Origin: Ahaetulla prasina
Taxonomy: Eukaryota; Chordata; Lepidosauria; Squamata; Colubridae
Length of the DNA stretch: 64,000 bases
Direction of reading: 5' to 3'
NCBI RefSeq assembly: GCF_028640845.1
Contig: NC_080546.1
Location: 17,147,020 to 17,211,019, forward strand
Each line of letters begins with the position of its first letter. The first letter of the stretch is position 1. A program made the position numbers and the translations under genes. The notes beneath the pieces are model-generated. The model saw only the letters and a list, made by a program, of their open reading frames with translations. It was not told where the DNA came from and did not search any database. Shown one piece after another: positions 1-11,204 of the stretch.

Positions 1-1258
1 GGCGAGCAGTAATCAAGAATTGGCCTAGCAAAAGTTTTATATGCTCTGGTCAGTAGCATGGTGTTTTTGGAAAAGAAGCTACGTAGAATTAAGTTAACAA
101 CTTTTAGATCCTTTTTTGCTATATAGTTGCAGTGGGCTTTGGCACTTAGATCGTTAGATATAAAAACTCCAAGGTCTTTGACTGGGTGGGGGTCATTTGT
201 GAGGTAATGTCCATCAAGCATGTACTTAGTAATTGGGTTCTTTCTTCCAATATGTAGGACTGAGCATTTGCTGGTTGAGATTCGTAGTTGCCAAACTTTA
301 GACCAAGTGGTTAGATGATCAAGGTCTTTTTGAATTGTAGATGTATTGTCAGTGGTGTTAAAAAGTTTGACATCATCAGCAAAGAGAACACAGTCACTTG
401 AGATGTGATCACAAAGATCATTTATGAATACTATAAAGAGAGTTGGTCCAAGAACGCTACCTTGAGGAACACCACTCTTGACAGGAACAGGATTTGATAT
501 AGCACTACCAACCTTAACCACTTGTTGTCTGTTCGACAGAAAAGCAGATATCCAGTTGTGTAAGGGTCCTGAAATGCCATAGGATTTTAATTTTAGGAGA
601 AGTTTATCATGTACTACTGAGTCAAAAGCTTTACAGAAGTCTATGTATATTGCATCTATTGTTTTACCTAGATCAAGATTTGTAGTCCATAGGTTTTTAC
701 AATGGAGAAGTTGTAAATTGCATGATAATTTTTTTCGGAAGCCAAATTGTTTATTTGAGAGTAAGTTGTGTAATTCTAAGTACAAGGTAATGGATTGGTT
801 GATGATGAATTCCATTACTTTGCAGGTGACGCAGCATAAGGAGATTGGTCTATAATTTTCAACTAAGCTGGGGTCGCCTTTTTTGAAAATTGGAATGACT
901 GTGGCTAGTGACCAGAGATTGGGAAGGGAACTGGTTGTGAAAGTTTTATTAAAGATTATACTTAGGGGTTCTGCTAAATTACTAGAAAGTTTTTTTAAGA
1001 AGTAGGCACAAAGTCCATCAGGTCCAATGGACAGAGATGGTTTCAAGTTGCGAAGAGCTTTTCCAACATTATCTTCAGTAAAATCTATATTTGTTAAGTC
1101 GTCATATTCATTTCTTGTACGATTTGGGAATGTTGGATATGTGTCATCACTGTTGACCAAAACTGAGCCAAAGAATTTGTTAAAGAGGTTTGCTTTAGTT
1201 GATTCATTATTGTATTCTTTGCCATTAGAATCTTTTAGAGGTGGGATGGATCTAGATT
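1..1258 (-). mobile_element. LINE reverse transcriptase, CR1/L2-group, cut by window edge
   Basis: On the minus strand this encodes the reverse transcriptase domain of a non-LTR retrotransposon. Visible blocks in order are DFCKAFDSV (RT motif A), GVPQGSVLGP, the catalytic FADDVKLF motif near 360-385, and a C-terminal DLGVFISNDL block that recurs at 14.83 kb. Reading through by hand I met no stop from about 1250 down to base 1, roughly 419 codons. The element is 5' truncated at about 1258 and continues past the left edge. The family moves by target-primed reverse transcription. Clade assignment within CR1/L2 is inference. Confidence 0.85.
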
Positions 1259-1513
1259 TATAGATTTATTTATAGATTTATACCCACTCTTGGGCCCTGC
1301 CTTGGAGCTTCCTGTTCCTGTGTAAGAAATGTATTCTGATTGGTTGTCAGACTCCCATGGGGCCATACAGGGGTAACTTGTCTTGAGTCCCAGGCTTGGT
1401 TGAATCTTGCTGAATGATGCAATCTTCCCAGGTGCCATGTGGTGAGATGGGTAGAGGGCTAATCCTATTATGTCCTGAGGGTGAAGGTCTTTTGTGTTGT
1501 AGATAAGCTGGCC

Positions 1514-1582
1514 CAATAATAATAATAATAATAATAATAACAATAACAACAACAACAACAACAACAATAACAATAACAACAA
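1514..1582. repeat. (AAT)n/(AAC)n microsatellite
   Basis: A run of AAT units passing into AAC units abuts the 3' end of the minus-strand CR1 fragment and probably grew from its tail. On the minus strand it reads as a run of leucines, which is not a gene. Confidence 0.9.
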
Positions 1583-2027
1583 CAGAGTTGGAAGGGACCT
1601 TGGAGGTCTTCTAGTCCAACCCCCTGCCCAGGCAGGAAACCCTACACCATTTCAGACAAATGGTTATCCAACATTTTCTTAAAAATTTCCAGTGTTGGAG
1701 CATTCACAACTTCTGCAGGCAAGTTGTTCCACTTATTAATTGTTCTAACTGTCAGGAAATGTCTCCTTAGTTCTAGTTGCTTTTCTCCTTGATTAGTTTC
1801 CACCCATTGCTTCTTGTTCTACCCTCAGGTGCTTTGGAGAATAGTTTGACTCCCTCTTCTTTGCGGCAGCCCCTGAGATATTGGAACACTGCTATCATGT
1901 CTCCCCTAGTCCTTCTTTTCATTAAACTAGACATACCCAGTTCCTGCAACCGTTCTTCATATGTTTTAGCCTCCAGTCCCCTAATCATCTTTGTTGCTCT
2001 TCTCTGCACTTTTTCTAGAGTATAATA
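1583..2027 (-). mobile_element. CR1 LINE 3' fragment
   Basis: The minus strand encodes the well-known CR1 C-terminal block (QRRATKMIRGLE, MKRRTRGDMIAVFQYLRG, RSNGWKLIKE). The same region recurs at 11.2, 15.5 and 57.8 kb. It sits inside the LTR-like repeat and is younger than it. Confidence 0.9.
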
Positions 2028-2274
2028 TTCTGCCTTTTTAATATTTCCTAAAATATTTTATTCTTCTAGGCAAGGGATGGGTGCTAGCTTCCTACAATAG
2101 GCTTCACTTTGTAGTCCTCTGACTATCCCATTCAGGAGCATGCGGATTGCAACTTTCCATAGGTATACGTATCTACAGGTGGTGTATCTAAACAATGACT
2201 CATCAGAACAATTAGATTGCAGTAGACTGGACAGTCACTGGAACTGGAGATGCGCTCATGTTATGGGCCTTGCC

Positions 2275-2721
2275 CAGGGGTGGGCTGCTGGGGATTCACA
2301 GGGATTCAGGAGAACATCTAGCTAAGATTCTGTGCAGTTCGGAGAAGCTCCAAATCCATTCCTGGCTGACCACTCCCACTCCCATCCCGCCCATCCCAGG
2401 AGTCCCGAGATGGCCCGTTTTGGATGCAGGTAAGTGCAGGGCGCACACAGACACTCGGGGAGGGTGGAAAATGGGCCTACCAGAAATCTGGGAAGACCGG
2501 AAATGGGCCTGTTTCCAGACTCCAGAGGCCCTCCGGAGACTGGGGAGGCCGTTTTTCACCCTCCCAGAAGCTCGAGGAAAGCCTCTGGAGTCTGAGGTGG
2601 GCCAAAAGCCCCCCCTCCACGCCGTGCTGCAGGAGGCTGAATAGGTCACACCCACAATGGCCACACCCACCCAGCAACTGGGCAGAGAACCCCTTGCTAA
2701 AATTTTTGAAGCCCACCCCTG
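2275..2721. mobile_element. hAT-type miniature element, 'CAGGGGTGGGCTGCTG' family
   Basis: The element begins CAGGGGTGGGC and ends GCCCACCCCTG, an inverted pair. It is flanked by a perfect 8-bp duplication GCCTTGCC (2267-2274 and 2722-2729). A second copy lies at 46191-46624. No transposase is present, so it is non-autonomous. Eight-base duplication plus CAG...CTG ends define hAT elements. Confidence 0.85.
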
Positions 2722-2729
2722 GCCTTGCC

Positions 2730-3916
2730 ACTTAAGATGAAATTCGTAATAATGTGACTCCAGCCATGCTAACAGAAAGATTCGGGAATTCAGTATTTGT
2801 TACCTATATAAAGCAAGGAAGCAGAAGTAAATCCTACATAAAAGTAAGGTTTATGACTCTGCTTCTTCCAAGACTCCGATATGTATGTTTCTTCATTATT
2901 CACTTTGGGCGATGACAGAATGGGGTAGGGGATGAAAGACAACTCTGGCTTATTCCTTATGGAGGAGTTTCTCCCCTCCCCCCACCCACTGGCTGTGAAG
3001 AGAGTGGGCAGCGCTGCCAGAGGAAATCAACCATCATAAACCAAAATCAGGACAGCCCCATTGGGAAGAGATGCAATAAAAGCACATCAGGACCGAAAAT
3101 CAGGACAGCAAATTTCATGCCAGTTATCGTTTCCTGCCAAATCAAGGCTAGATGGATTCTGCCCACAAATCCCTGTTAGTCTGCATGTTGCCTCAGACTG
3201 TTTAAGCTCAGCACAGCCTGCTCAGCACAACCGTCCTATTCACCTTAATGGCTGCAACCTCTCACTTCACAGCTACTTAAAAATCCAAAAATACTCTCTG
3301 GCTGTTAACCAAATGTGGTGCAACGTGATCCGAAGAGGTCACAGAGTATTATGAATTACCAAAGTTCAGTCACCGGGGATGAGGAACTGTCTGTATCAGC
3401 TACACCACAACTTCCTTGTATTTTATCTTTATTTTTTATTTTGATTTTTTTGCCGTCTTACCGTTTCCCTCATGGGAAACAACCAGCAGCTGCCAATAAT
3501 GAACAGCGTCTTTATTTGCCTTTCCAGGATACTATGAATGAAAACTCACGCCACCTGTGTTCTCTATAATCCTGTAAAACCCACCTGGGCATTAAGAAGA
3601 CCTTTGTATGATATATGTTTAATGCTGTCTGATAAGTGAGGTTTCACATCCCTGTCTCATGGGATCAGAATACAAAGCACTTTAACGCCAGAATGGTGAA
3701 GGGCCCTGGGACGGTTGATTTCCTAAAACTCAATGGCAATTTCCCCTCACTTCCCTGTCTTTTTCTCCCTTGTTTCTTGAGCAAACAGTTATAGTAGTTT
3801 CAAATCCAAGGGCGCGCACAGTGGAATACCAATCACGAGTTAAGTTACATAACCTTGGCAGAATTTTACTCAGGTACAAACGGAGAAGAAATGGCAGGTG
3901 TTCTCTTTTGTTCTTA
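2730..3916. other. Unique sequence, no gene recognised
   Basis: AT-rich sequence with short random frames only. I see no splice-flanked conserved exon and no repeat with a second copy in the window. Confidence 0.5.
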
Positions 3917-3921
3917 ATCCA

Positions 3922-4981
3922 TGTTCTGCCCCAGCTCCCCAAACATGACAAACCCTCCGAAGTTAACTCAAAGATTCTTTTATTAGGAGTGTCAGCAGCC
4001 CCGGCAAAAGGTTTCTCTCTCACCGCAGGCTAACAAGTTTGTCTGGCAGGGAAATGAATAGTTGTCTGCTGTATCTATTCATCTCCACCCCCTGCCTTTT
4101 ATCCCCAGAGCTAGGGTGGGGCTTTGCTAGCAGCAGGAGCTCTTCCGTCCCAAAGATCAGCCAATAGATTTCCACTGCTCTCCTCTCCTCTGCCTTCTGT
4201 GCATCCGTGCATCAGGCACTGGGCCCAGCTGTTCCTCCTTTTCCTCATCAGCCACCTCCAGACCTGGGGGTTGTTGACTCTCCATCTGAGGGCTGATATG
4301 TTGTGTCTCGTCCGATCTCACCACAGCCGGGGCCTTCTTATCTGCTTCCGAACACGGAGGAATGTCCTAGTATGCCTCTCGGCCCCAGCCCTGGCTCCAT
4401 GCCCAGACAGGCTGAAGAGGAGGAAGTATCTCCAGCCCCCAGCTCTGGCTCCATGCCCAGGCAAACGGAGCAACTAGACCCCTCCCCCTCCTCCACAGCA
4501 TGTGAGCCTGAGGGAGGTCAATTGCCAACAGCTGCAGACTGGTGTGACCCTCGCGTCAGAAGACTTGATAGACGGAGGCAACAGAAGGAAGGGAGGGGCA
4601 GGCCTGGATAAGTGCTGAGTCATAGAGCCATACCCCATGGCCTATATAAAGGACCTGCTTTCTGGCATTCTCTGAGTCAGGCAAAGTCTAAACATATCTT
4701 GCTGAAGTCACTTTCTGGTCTCCTGCCTGCCCTGAGGACTTTGCTAGGACTTTGGCAGAGCTGCAGAGGCACGCCTGATTCGGATTTCCCTGACCCGGCC
4801 GTCAGCAGAGGAGTGGGACACGACATGATGGATGGCCCAGGCTCCGCTTCTGTCTCTCTCTCTGACAGCTCCATCCCTCTTTTCCTGAGAACTCTCAGGT
4901 TGCCTTGATGCTGACCCTGACTCCCACACATCCTCATTTGATTCGGCTGCTGGAGGGGCCGGTGGCCAAGAGGGCACAACA
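3922..4981 (-). mobile_element. Solo LTR, minus strand, interrupted by a younger LTR
   Basis: Reading the minus strand, the LTR starts TGTTGTGCCC at 4981 and ends GGGGCAGAACA at 3922. A perfect 5-bp target duplication ATCCA lies on both sides (3917-3921 and 4982-4986). It has a GATAAAAGG TATA-like box (about 4093-4101) and an AATAAA signal (3979-3984) in the right order for U3-R-U5. Removing the LTR at 4299-4825 leaves about 528 bp. No internal retroviral region is present, so it is a solo LTR. Confidence 0.85.
4299..4825 (+). mobile_element. Solo LTR, plus strand, nested in an older LTR
   Basis: It runs from TGTTGTGTC to GGGACACGACA and has TATATAAA at 4643-4650. The flanks are TGATA (4294-4298) and TGATG (4826-4830), a 5-bp duplication with one mismatch. 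Close relatives lie at 9606-10123 and 27925-28499. The U3 part keeps an open frame rich in Pro, Ser and Glu that ends in an Arg-rich tail just before the TATA box. Confidence 0.88.
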
Positions 4982-5084
4982 ATCCAAGTCAGTTATTTCC
5001 ATTGTAGGCTTCACATTTTTTTTTGCTTCCTAAGGAACAGTTAGGAATAACTTTTGAACAGTTATTGAATGGATAATAATAGCA

Positions 5085-5300
5085 CTTAGCAACAGCACTT
5101 AGTCTTATATACTGTTTCACCGTGCTCTCCAAATGGTTTACAGAGTCAGTCTATTGCCCCCCAATGATTTGGGTCCTCATTTTACCAACCTTGAAAGGAT
5201 GGAAGGCTAAATCAACTTTGAGCCAGTCAGGATCAAACTCCTGACAGTGAGCAGACTTAGCCTGCAATACTGCATTCTAACCACTGTGCCATAATCGGTA
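5085..5300 (-). mobile_element. tRNA-derived SINE, minus strand
   Basis: On the minus strand a tRNA-like head is followed by the body that contains the word GTAAAATGAGGACCCA in its family. The same body is seen at 21545-21755, 51275-51525 and 63135-63358. It is transcribed by RNA polymerase III when active. Confidence 0.8.
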
Positions 5301-5817
5301 TAATTCCACTGAGAGCAGTGGCATGTTCTACTCTATGCAGTGGTGACCTCCAGTATCAATGGAGGTTATACCAAGAATATTAGATAGTATTAAAATAAGC
5401 CAAATTAAATATCTTCAAAGCTCCACCCAATGAAGGCATTGATTTGTTCCTGCCCAATTCAAGCAACCTGAGAAGGAATAATCATCCCAATCTTCTTTTT
5501 TTCTTTGTAATATAGAGGTTAAAGAAAGGGTTAGAAGAGAAACCACACCCAGATCCAATGAGCAATAGGAGTGAACTGCTTAGAAAATACATTTTTGTTT
5601 GGTTATGAAGAAACTAACTGCAGACTAACTTTTAGCTACACACCTTCCCAGCAAACAGCCAATTTTGAAACTCCAGGTAAAGAGGATTCATTTTAGGATG
5701 AGTAACCACAATTTGCTTGCTGGAGGCTCCTAAAGGAATGCTGGGAAATTAACTGTATTTTAAAGAACATTTGAGGGAGGGGTGCAGAATAGCCTTTCTC
5801 TGCCTGAGGCCATAGAG
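5301..5817. other. Unique sequence, no gene recognised
   Basis: Nothing beyond short random frames is visible. Confidence 0.5.
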
Positions 5818-5825
5818 ACCAGCAC

Positions 5826-6065
5826 CAGTGGTGAAATTCAAGGTTTTTTACTACTGGTTCTGTGGGCGTGGCTTGGTGGGCATGGCCTGGCTTGGTGGGC
5901 GTGGTGTGTCTTGGTGGATGTGGCAGGGGAAGGATACTGCAAAATCTCCATTCCCACCCCACTCAGGGGCCAGCCAGAGGTGGTATTTGCTGGTTCTCTG
6001 AACTACCCAAAATTTCCGCTACTGGTTCTCCAGAACCTGTCAGAACCTGCTGGATTTCACCCCTG
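5826..6065 (+). mobile_element. hAT-type miniature element, 'ACCGGTTCT' family
   Basis: It starts CAGTGGTGAAATTCA and ends TTTCACCCCTG. The flanks ACCAGCAC and CCCAGCAC form an 8-bp duplication with one mismatch. The interior carries the family words TGGGCGTGGCTTGGTGGGC and GGTTCTCCAGAACC. At least ten copies occur in the window. Confidence 0.85.
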
Positions 6066-6439
6066 CCCAGCACCAATCAAAATAAACACTATTTGTGAAG
6101 CAACTGATCAACACTGACAGGGTAAGCCACTAGTATATGAAAATAAGAGCAAACTCCATTTCCTTCTAGTAATGATGATGTTTGTTAATGAAATGTTTGC
6201 AAGAAAACCATCAAGCTCAGAGAGCACAGTTCAACCCTGAGCTACAAATGTTCTGTTCTATCAATAAACACTTTTTGGCTAGGGAGACTCAGAGCCTGCC
6301 TTATGTGAGATGGCTTCCAGTGGATTTCATTCTGTCTTTTGATATCATTTCTGTAAATAAGGAATGTAGAATTATAATGACTGAGTCTTTGATCCTTCAC
6401 ACATCAAAAAAACACAAAGCTCAGTTTTGAGAGAAGTTA

Positions 6440-7090
6440 GGATTTGTTTTGTATTAGTAAGTTTAAGAAAGAAGGAAATTGATAGTGTCAAGGTGTGAAA
6501 TGACTGAGGATTATGTTTTATGTTATATTTTAGATTATGTTTGTTAGATATTATACCCTGTATTCTGTTCTGGGAAGTCTCGGGGGGGGGAGGTGGGAGG
6601 GGAAATGGGGGGGGGGAAGAGGGAAGATTATAAATTGATTGATTGCCATTGTACAGGAATAATTGTAGAATTAAATAAGTTGGAATGTGTAAAGTCGGGG
6701 CTGCTCAGCAACCACTCCAGAAGGGAAGGGTAAGGAGAGAGGAGTAGAAAGAAGGAAGAAATTAGGTAGGTAGGTAAGTAGGAAAGAAGGGAGGGAGAAG
6801 AAAGGATAGGAGGAGAAGAAGGAGGGGAAGACAGACGGTTAGAAAGGATGGAAGTGAGAAGTGGAAAGGAGGAGAGGAAGTAGGAAAGCGAGGAGGAGGA
6901 GGAAGGATGGGGAAAGTAGAAGAAGGTAGAGAAGGGTAGAAAGGACCAAGGAAGGGAGTGGCGGATGAGCAGGCCCGATTGAGCATAATTTATCGGTTGT
7001 TGAATAAGTGATTGTACTGTACATTGGTCAAATTGTTGGAATTATTATGGAAAATAAAAACTTTTTTGAAAAACAAAACAAAACACAAAG
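6440..7090 (+). mobile_element. Possible LINE 3' untranslated tail, purine-rich
   Basis: G-runs near 6580-6620, a long GA-rich tract (6720-6960), then AATAAAAAC and an A-rich end near 7050-7090 resemble the 3' UTR of a poly(A)-type LINE such as L1. No coding part is present to confirm this, so it may also be low-complexity genomic DNA. Confidence 0.35.
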
Positions 7091-7224
7091 CTAAGGGATA
7101 AACAAATAAAAAACAGATTTGAAAAAAAAAGGCTCAGGAAAGAAAAAGAGTGAAAGTGCAAGAAAGGAATTGGAAAAGAAGGAAAATAGAAAAAGAATGA
7201 CTTCCAACTTTCTTTGGTACAGAT

Positions 7225-7533
7225 CAGTGGTGGGATTCAAAAATTTTTACTACCAGTTCTGTGGGCATGGCTTGGTGGGCATGCCATAGTTTGGTGGGCG
7301 TGGCTTGGTGGGCGTGGCAGGGGAAGGATACTGTAAAATCTCCATTCCCACCCCACTCCAGGAGAAGGATACTGCAAAATCCCCATTTCCTCCCGATCAG
7401 CTGGGACTCGAGAGGCAGAGAATAGATAGGGGTGGGGCCAATCAGAGGTGATATTAATCGGCTCTCCGAACTACTCAAAATTTCTGCTACCGGTTCTCCA
7501 GAACTGGTCAGAACCTGCTGAATACCACCTCTG
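7225..7533 (+). mobile_element. hAT-type miniature element, 'ACCGGTTCT' family
   Basis: It starts CAGTGGTGGGATTCA and ends ATACCACCTCTG. The flanks GTACAGAT and GTATAGAT give an 8-bp duplication with one mismatch. Confidence 0.88.
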
Positions 7534-7785
7534 GTATAGATATAAGTAAACAATATATTAAATTCTTACTCTGAGATTAACATTTTTCTACATTATTTCC
7601 ATAATCCCATATCTAATCATGAAAGCCCCAAATCAACGTTTCATTTCAGTTCCTCACAAAAAATCCAGAAATGGTTCATATCGCTTTAATCACTATTTGA
7701 TAAGGAAACCACAACTGATTTATTTAATTGCACCAAACTTTAAATAAAACAGGAATGGAATCTAGGCCCATGCTTCTCAACTTTG

Positions 7786-7980
7786 GCAATATATATATAT
7801 ATATTGTTGTAGGTCTTTGGTTATTCGGGTTTTATCCCACGTAAAATTGGAAGTGTCTCGCCAATTTTACGCGGGATAAAACCCGAATAACCAAAGACCT
7901 ACATACAAACACCCGCGAAAACCTCAGAAAACAAATATATATTGTTTTATATATATATATATAACAATATATATATATAT
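7786..7980. repeat. AT microsatellites flanking a 43-bp-arm hairpin
   Basis: Two (AT)n tracts flank an inverted repeat whose arms at 7808-7850 and 7861-7903 match at 42 of 43 positions around a 10-nt loop. The arm contains the words GGTCTTTGGTTATTCGGG and TTTTATCCC. Confidence 0.85.
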
Positions 7981-9114
7981 GTTAATTTGCTTATCTAGTT
8001 TATGGTGACTTCTCTCCCTTCTAAAAAAGAAAACTGAAAAATACTTTCCCTCAGATCTGGATAGGGAGGCTGGCTCATTTCCTAGCCCTTATATTATCAG
8101 GATAATATGCAGTTAGTAATACAATTAATAAGCAACCTTGCTCAAGCTTCATAAACCTAGAAATAAACTCACGTGTCAGACAATATTAGCATAAATTACT
8201 GTAATTAAGAATAATAAATCTCTGGATTTGTTTGGCAGAAACCCTCTAGACACTGTCTGAATAAAGAACTCCAGTATATAACAAAAGTGAGATCATGATT
8301 TTGGTTAAAGACAGTGCTGCCAAATCTCATCTTCAAGGTGCTTTGGATTGTTAGTGGTTAATTAATGAAGCTTCCAGAAGGATTAGCTACAAACACAGGT
8401 GCACAATCTTTCTCAATGACACATAGGCCTTCTCTTGTTCTTTATGGACTTGTGGTTCATCTGCAACTTGAAAGCTTGGAGGACATTTAGACAACCACCC
8501 AAAACCATCAATCTGTCCGGGAATTTGGATTACACTCCTGTCTGCTTCACTTTCCACCCAATTAATGGATGTCAACATCAACTAGTCTAGATTAGTTTAA
8601 CAGGGCATAGTAATGTTTGCAGACAGCTCTTGCTAGTAGACTTTGGTGATTTACTTCCAGAAATCATTATAAGCTTGTCATTCTTAATTATCCCGATAGC
8701 ACTCAATAGTTTCTTGGCCACCGGTAAGTCAATAAAGCATAGCCAAAATAAAAAAAAAAATCCATCAACACATTCTCAAGGACAGTCTTTGACTACTGAA
8801 ATTAGCGAGAGAGATGGGGGGGGGGGAGACATGTCAATGTCTTAATGTATCAGTACAACAGATTGAAAAGGGAAAAGCTAGAACATCCATCTTCCTTCCT
8901 TAGCCCACTTTTCCTGTTGTACACACCTTCTATACATCTCTAGGAAAAATATATGTTTTTATATACATTGAAAAATATGACAGCCAGCTGGATGGGTCAA
9001 TAGGCCAGTCCATAGTAAATATGGAGTAAAATATGGAAAATAACGGAATAAAAAAATTAAGTGGTGTTTGTAGCACACAGTTAAAACCTGATCCCTCTGA
9101 TGTGAGTGCAACAT
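7981..9114. other. Unique sequence, no gene recognised
   Basis: AT-rich with an A-run near 8750 and a G-run near 8818. A 64-codon minus-strand frame at 8387-8581 has no supporting splice sites, homologue or repeat and is not annotated. Confidence 0.5.
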
Positions 9115-9118
9115 CAAC

Positions 9119-9420
9119 ACTTGCTTCCAGAAGTTGTGGGTGCTCCAACACTGGAGGTTTGTTTAAGAAAAGATTGGACAACCATTTGTCTGAAATGGTA
9201 TAGGGTTTCCTGCCTGAGCAGGGGGTTGGACTAGAACAGGGCTCTCCAACCTTGGTCCCTTTAAGACTTGTGGACTTCAACTCCCAGAGTCCCTCAGCCA
9301 GCTTTGCTGGCTGAGGAACTCTGGGAGTTGAAGTCCACAAGTCTTAAAGGGACCAAGGTTGGAGAGCCCTGGACTAGAAGACCTCCAAAGTCTCTTCCAG
9401 CTCTATTATTCTGTTATACT
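9119..9420 (+). mobile_element. CR1 LINE 3' fragment, interrupted by a hAT palindrome
   Basis: The CR1 3' end (CCAGAAGTTGTG, GACTAGAAGACCTCCAA, TTCTGTTAT) is split at 9237 by the palindromic element. Removing it and one TSD restores the CR1 sequence. Confidence 0.85.
9237..9371. mobile_element. Palindromic hAT miniature element with TA-centred TSD
   Basis: It is a near-perfect foldback whose arms read CAGGGCTCTCCAACCTTGG and its complement. A perfect 8-bp duplication GACTAGAA flanks it (9229-9236 and 9372-9379). Inserted in a CR1 fragment. Confidence 0.95.
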
Positions 9421-9503
9421 CAAGCAAAAGACATAGGACTGCAATTCATCCTGCCACAATCACATCTTGATTTTTTTGACACCCTTCCATTCCGCGTGCA
9501 CGC

Positions 9504-9526
<23 letters not shown>
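9504..9526. repeat. (CA)n microsatellite
   Basis: About 11 CA dinucleotides in a row. Confidence 0.95.
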
Positions 9527-9535
<9 letters not shown>

Positions 9536-9605
9536 CCAGCAATGCTGAACGGCAAACTGATTATGAAACTTGAATCATGAAGCTAGGATTTGACTGCACT
9601 GTTCC

Positions 9606-10123
9606 TGTTGTGTCTTGCCCGCCCTCAGAGCAGCCGGGGCCTTCTTATCTGCTCCCGAACACGGAGGAATGTATGCCTCCCGGCCCCAGTCCTGGCTCCA
9701 TGCCCAGACAAACTGCAGAAGAAGGAGCACCTCTCGGCCCCAGCCCTGACTCCATGCCCAGGCAAACGGAGCAACTAGACCCCTCCTCCTCCTCCACAGC
9801 AGGTGAGCCTGAGGAGGGTTTATTACCAACAGCTGATTGGAGTGACCCTCGCATCAGAAGACTGGATAGGCAGAGGCAACAGAAGGAAGGGAGGGGCAGG
9901 CCTTAATGAGTGCTGAGTCATGGAGCCACACCCCATGGCCTATATAAAGGATCTGCTTTCTGGCAGTCTCTGAGTCAGGCAAAGTCGAACTTATCTTGCT
10001 GAAGTCACTTTCTGGTCTCCTGCCTGCTCTGAGGACTTTGCTAGGACTTTGGGCAGAGCTGCAGAGGCAAGCCTGATTCGGATTTCCCTGACCCGGCCGT
10101 CAGCGGAGGAGTGGGACACGACA
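9606..10123 (+). mobile_element. Solo LTR, plus strand
   Basis: It runs from TGTTGTGTC to GACACGACA with a perfect 5-bp duplication GTTCC on both sides (9601-9605 and 10124-10128). A TATATAAA box lies at 9941-9948. Upstream of the TATA a frame stays open that carries two copies of a Pro-Ser unit (GPSPGSMPRQ-like) and an Arg-rich end (DPRIRRLDRQRQQKEGRGRP). No internal region is present. Retroviral or Ty3-type origin is inferred from the 5-bp duplication. Confidence 0.93.
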
Positions 10124-10167
10124 GTTCCAATGCAATGAAGGTTTCTAAGCAATGATAGATATCAATG

Positions 10168-10560
10168 CAGGGTAGTCTTCAATTTACAATCATTCATTTA
10201 ATGACCACACAAAGTCACAACAACACTGAAACAAGTGACTTAGGACCGTTTCTCACACTTACGACCGTTACACCATCCCCATGGTCACGTGATCAAAACT
10301 CAGATGCTTGACACTTGGTTCCTATTTGTGATGGTCACCGTGTCCCACCAGGGTCATGGGATCATTTTTGGGGATCTTCTGACAAGTAAAGTCAATTGGG
10401 AAACCAGATTCACTTACCAACCATGTTACTAACTTAACAACTGGAATGATTCACTGAACAACTGTGGTAAGAAAGGTCGTAAAATGGGGGGGGAAACTCA
10501 GTTAACAAGTGTCTCGCTTACCAACAGCTCAACTGTGGTTGTAAATCAAGGACTACCTGT
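10168..10560 (+). mobile_element. Tc1/mariner-like miniature element ('GTAGTCCTCGACTTAC' family)
   Basis: The ends GGTAGTCTTCAATTTACAA and TTGTAAATCAAGGACTACC form an imperfect inverted pair. Internal words such as GTCACGTGATCA and CTTAACAACTG recur in six other copies. TA-flanked ends in some copies point to Tc1/mariner, perhaps Tigger-like, and no transposase is present. Confidence 0.8.
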
Positions 10561-11199
10561 ATACAGATATACTGAGCTGCATGGTCATTCAGTTGATTGG
10601 AGATGTGCAGTTCACTGAGGATTAGTACAGAGTCCACCCAAGTCTAGGGAGGGAAACTCAGAACTTTGCTTTATAAAGCAAACTCATCACTGTGCCAAAA
10701 GGTTGGGTGGAATAAACACAAAACAAGCCGTTTGACATTTGCCTCAATAGCAGGGTAGAGCAATACAGAAGCCAGAATACCAAGAAGCTTCAATAATGAT
10801 TTGGAAGGGAAAATATTTGTTTTGTTTGATCATGGGTTTCCTTTTGACAGTCGCTGGATGTCTTTTTCTAGGGTTTTGGTGGAGAAAAGATGAAAAAAAG
10901 CAAGGTTGAAATATGTTTGCTGTTGTTTGCCAGGCACCGCCCTTATGTTCATGGTGGAAAAGAAAAACCAGCAGCTTTTATAAAACAACAAAGAATATCC
11001 AAGTAAGAGAAAACCCATTCACCAATTTGCACAACTGACTTCTAATTCAACCCTTTAGTCAATTATGAAATGTGGGCTTTGTTTTGTGACATCCAGAATC
11101 CATCCAGAATTAGACAGTATGTAGTAGCTGCACATCATCATGAAGACATTGTTGAGCTGCCCAAAAAATTCTGGGCTGCATAAACAGAGGGATAGAATC
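10561..11199. other. Unique sequence, no gene recognised
   Basis: No conserved exon or repeat is visible. Confidence 0.5.
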
Positions 11200-11204
11200 A
11201 AGAT

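Larger units (their letters stand above)
1275..2096. mobile_element. Partial LTR-like repeat split by a CR1 fragment
   Basis: The stretches 1290-1510 and 2028-2096 match, in order, parts of the LTR-like repeat at 41337-41812 (shared words include CTGATTGG, GTCAGACTCCCA, CTTCCCAGGTGCCATGTGG, ATTCTTCTAGG and CCTACA). The CR1 fragment and its microsatellite lie between them. The left end is lost against the LINE at 1258. Confidence 0.6.

Noticed and set aside
1235..1582. 115-codon minus-strand frame with a run of leucines
   Set aside because: It is the translation of the (AAT/AAC) microsatellite and flanking LTR-like repeat.
2258..2735. Several overlapping frames over 80 codons on both strands
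   Set aside because: They fall inside a GC-rich hAT element; frames on both strands reflect low stop density, not coding.
8387..8581. 64-codon minus-strand frame with a plausible amino-acid mix
   Set aside because: No splice sites, no homologue I recognise and no repeat support; length is within chance for AT-rich DNA.
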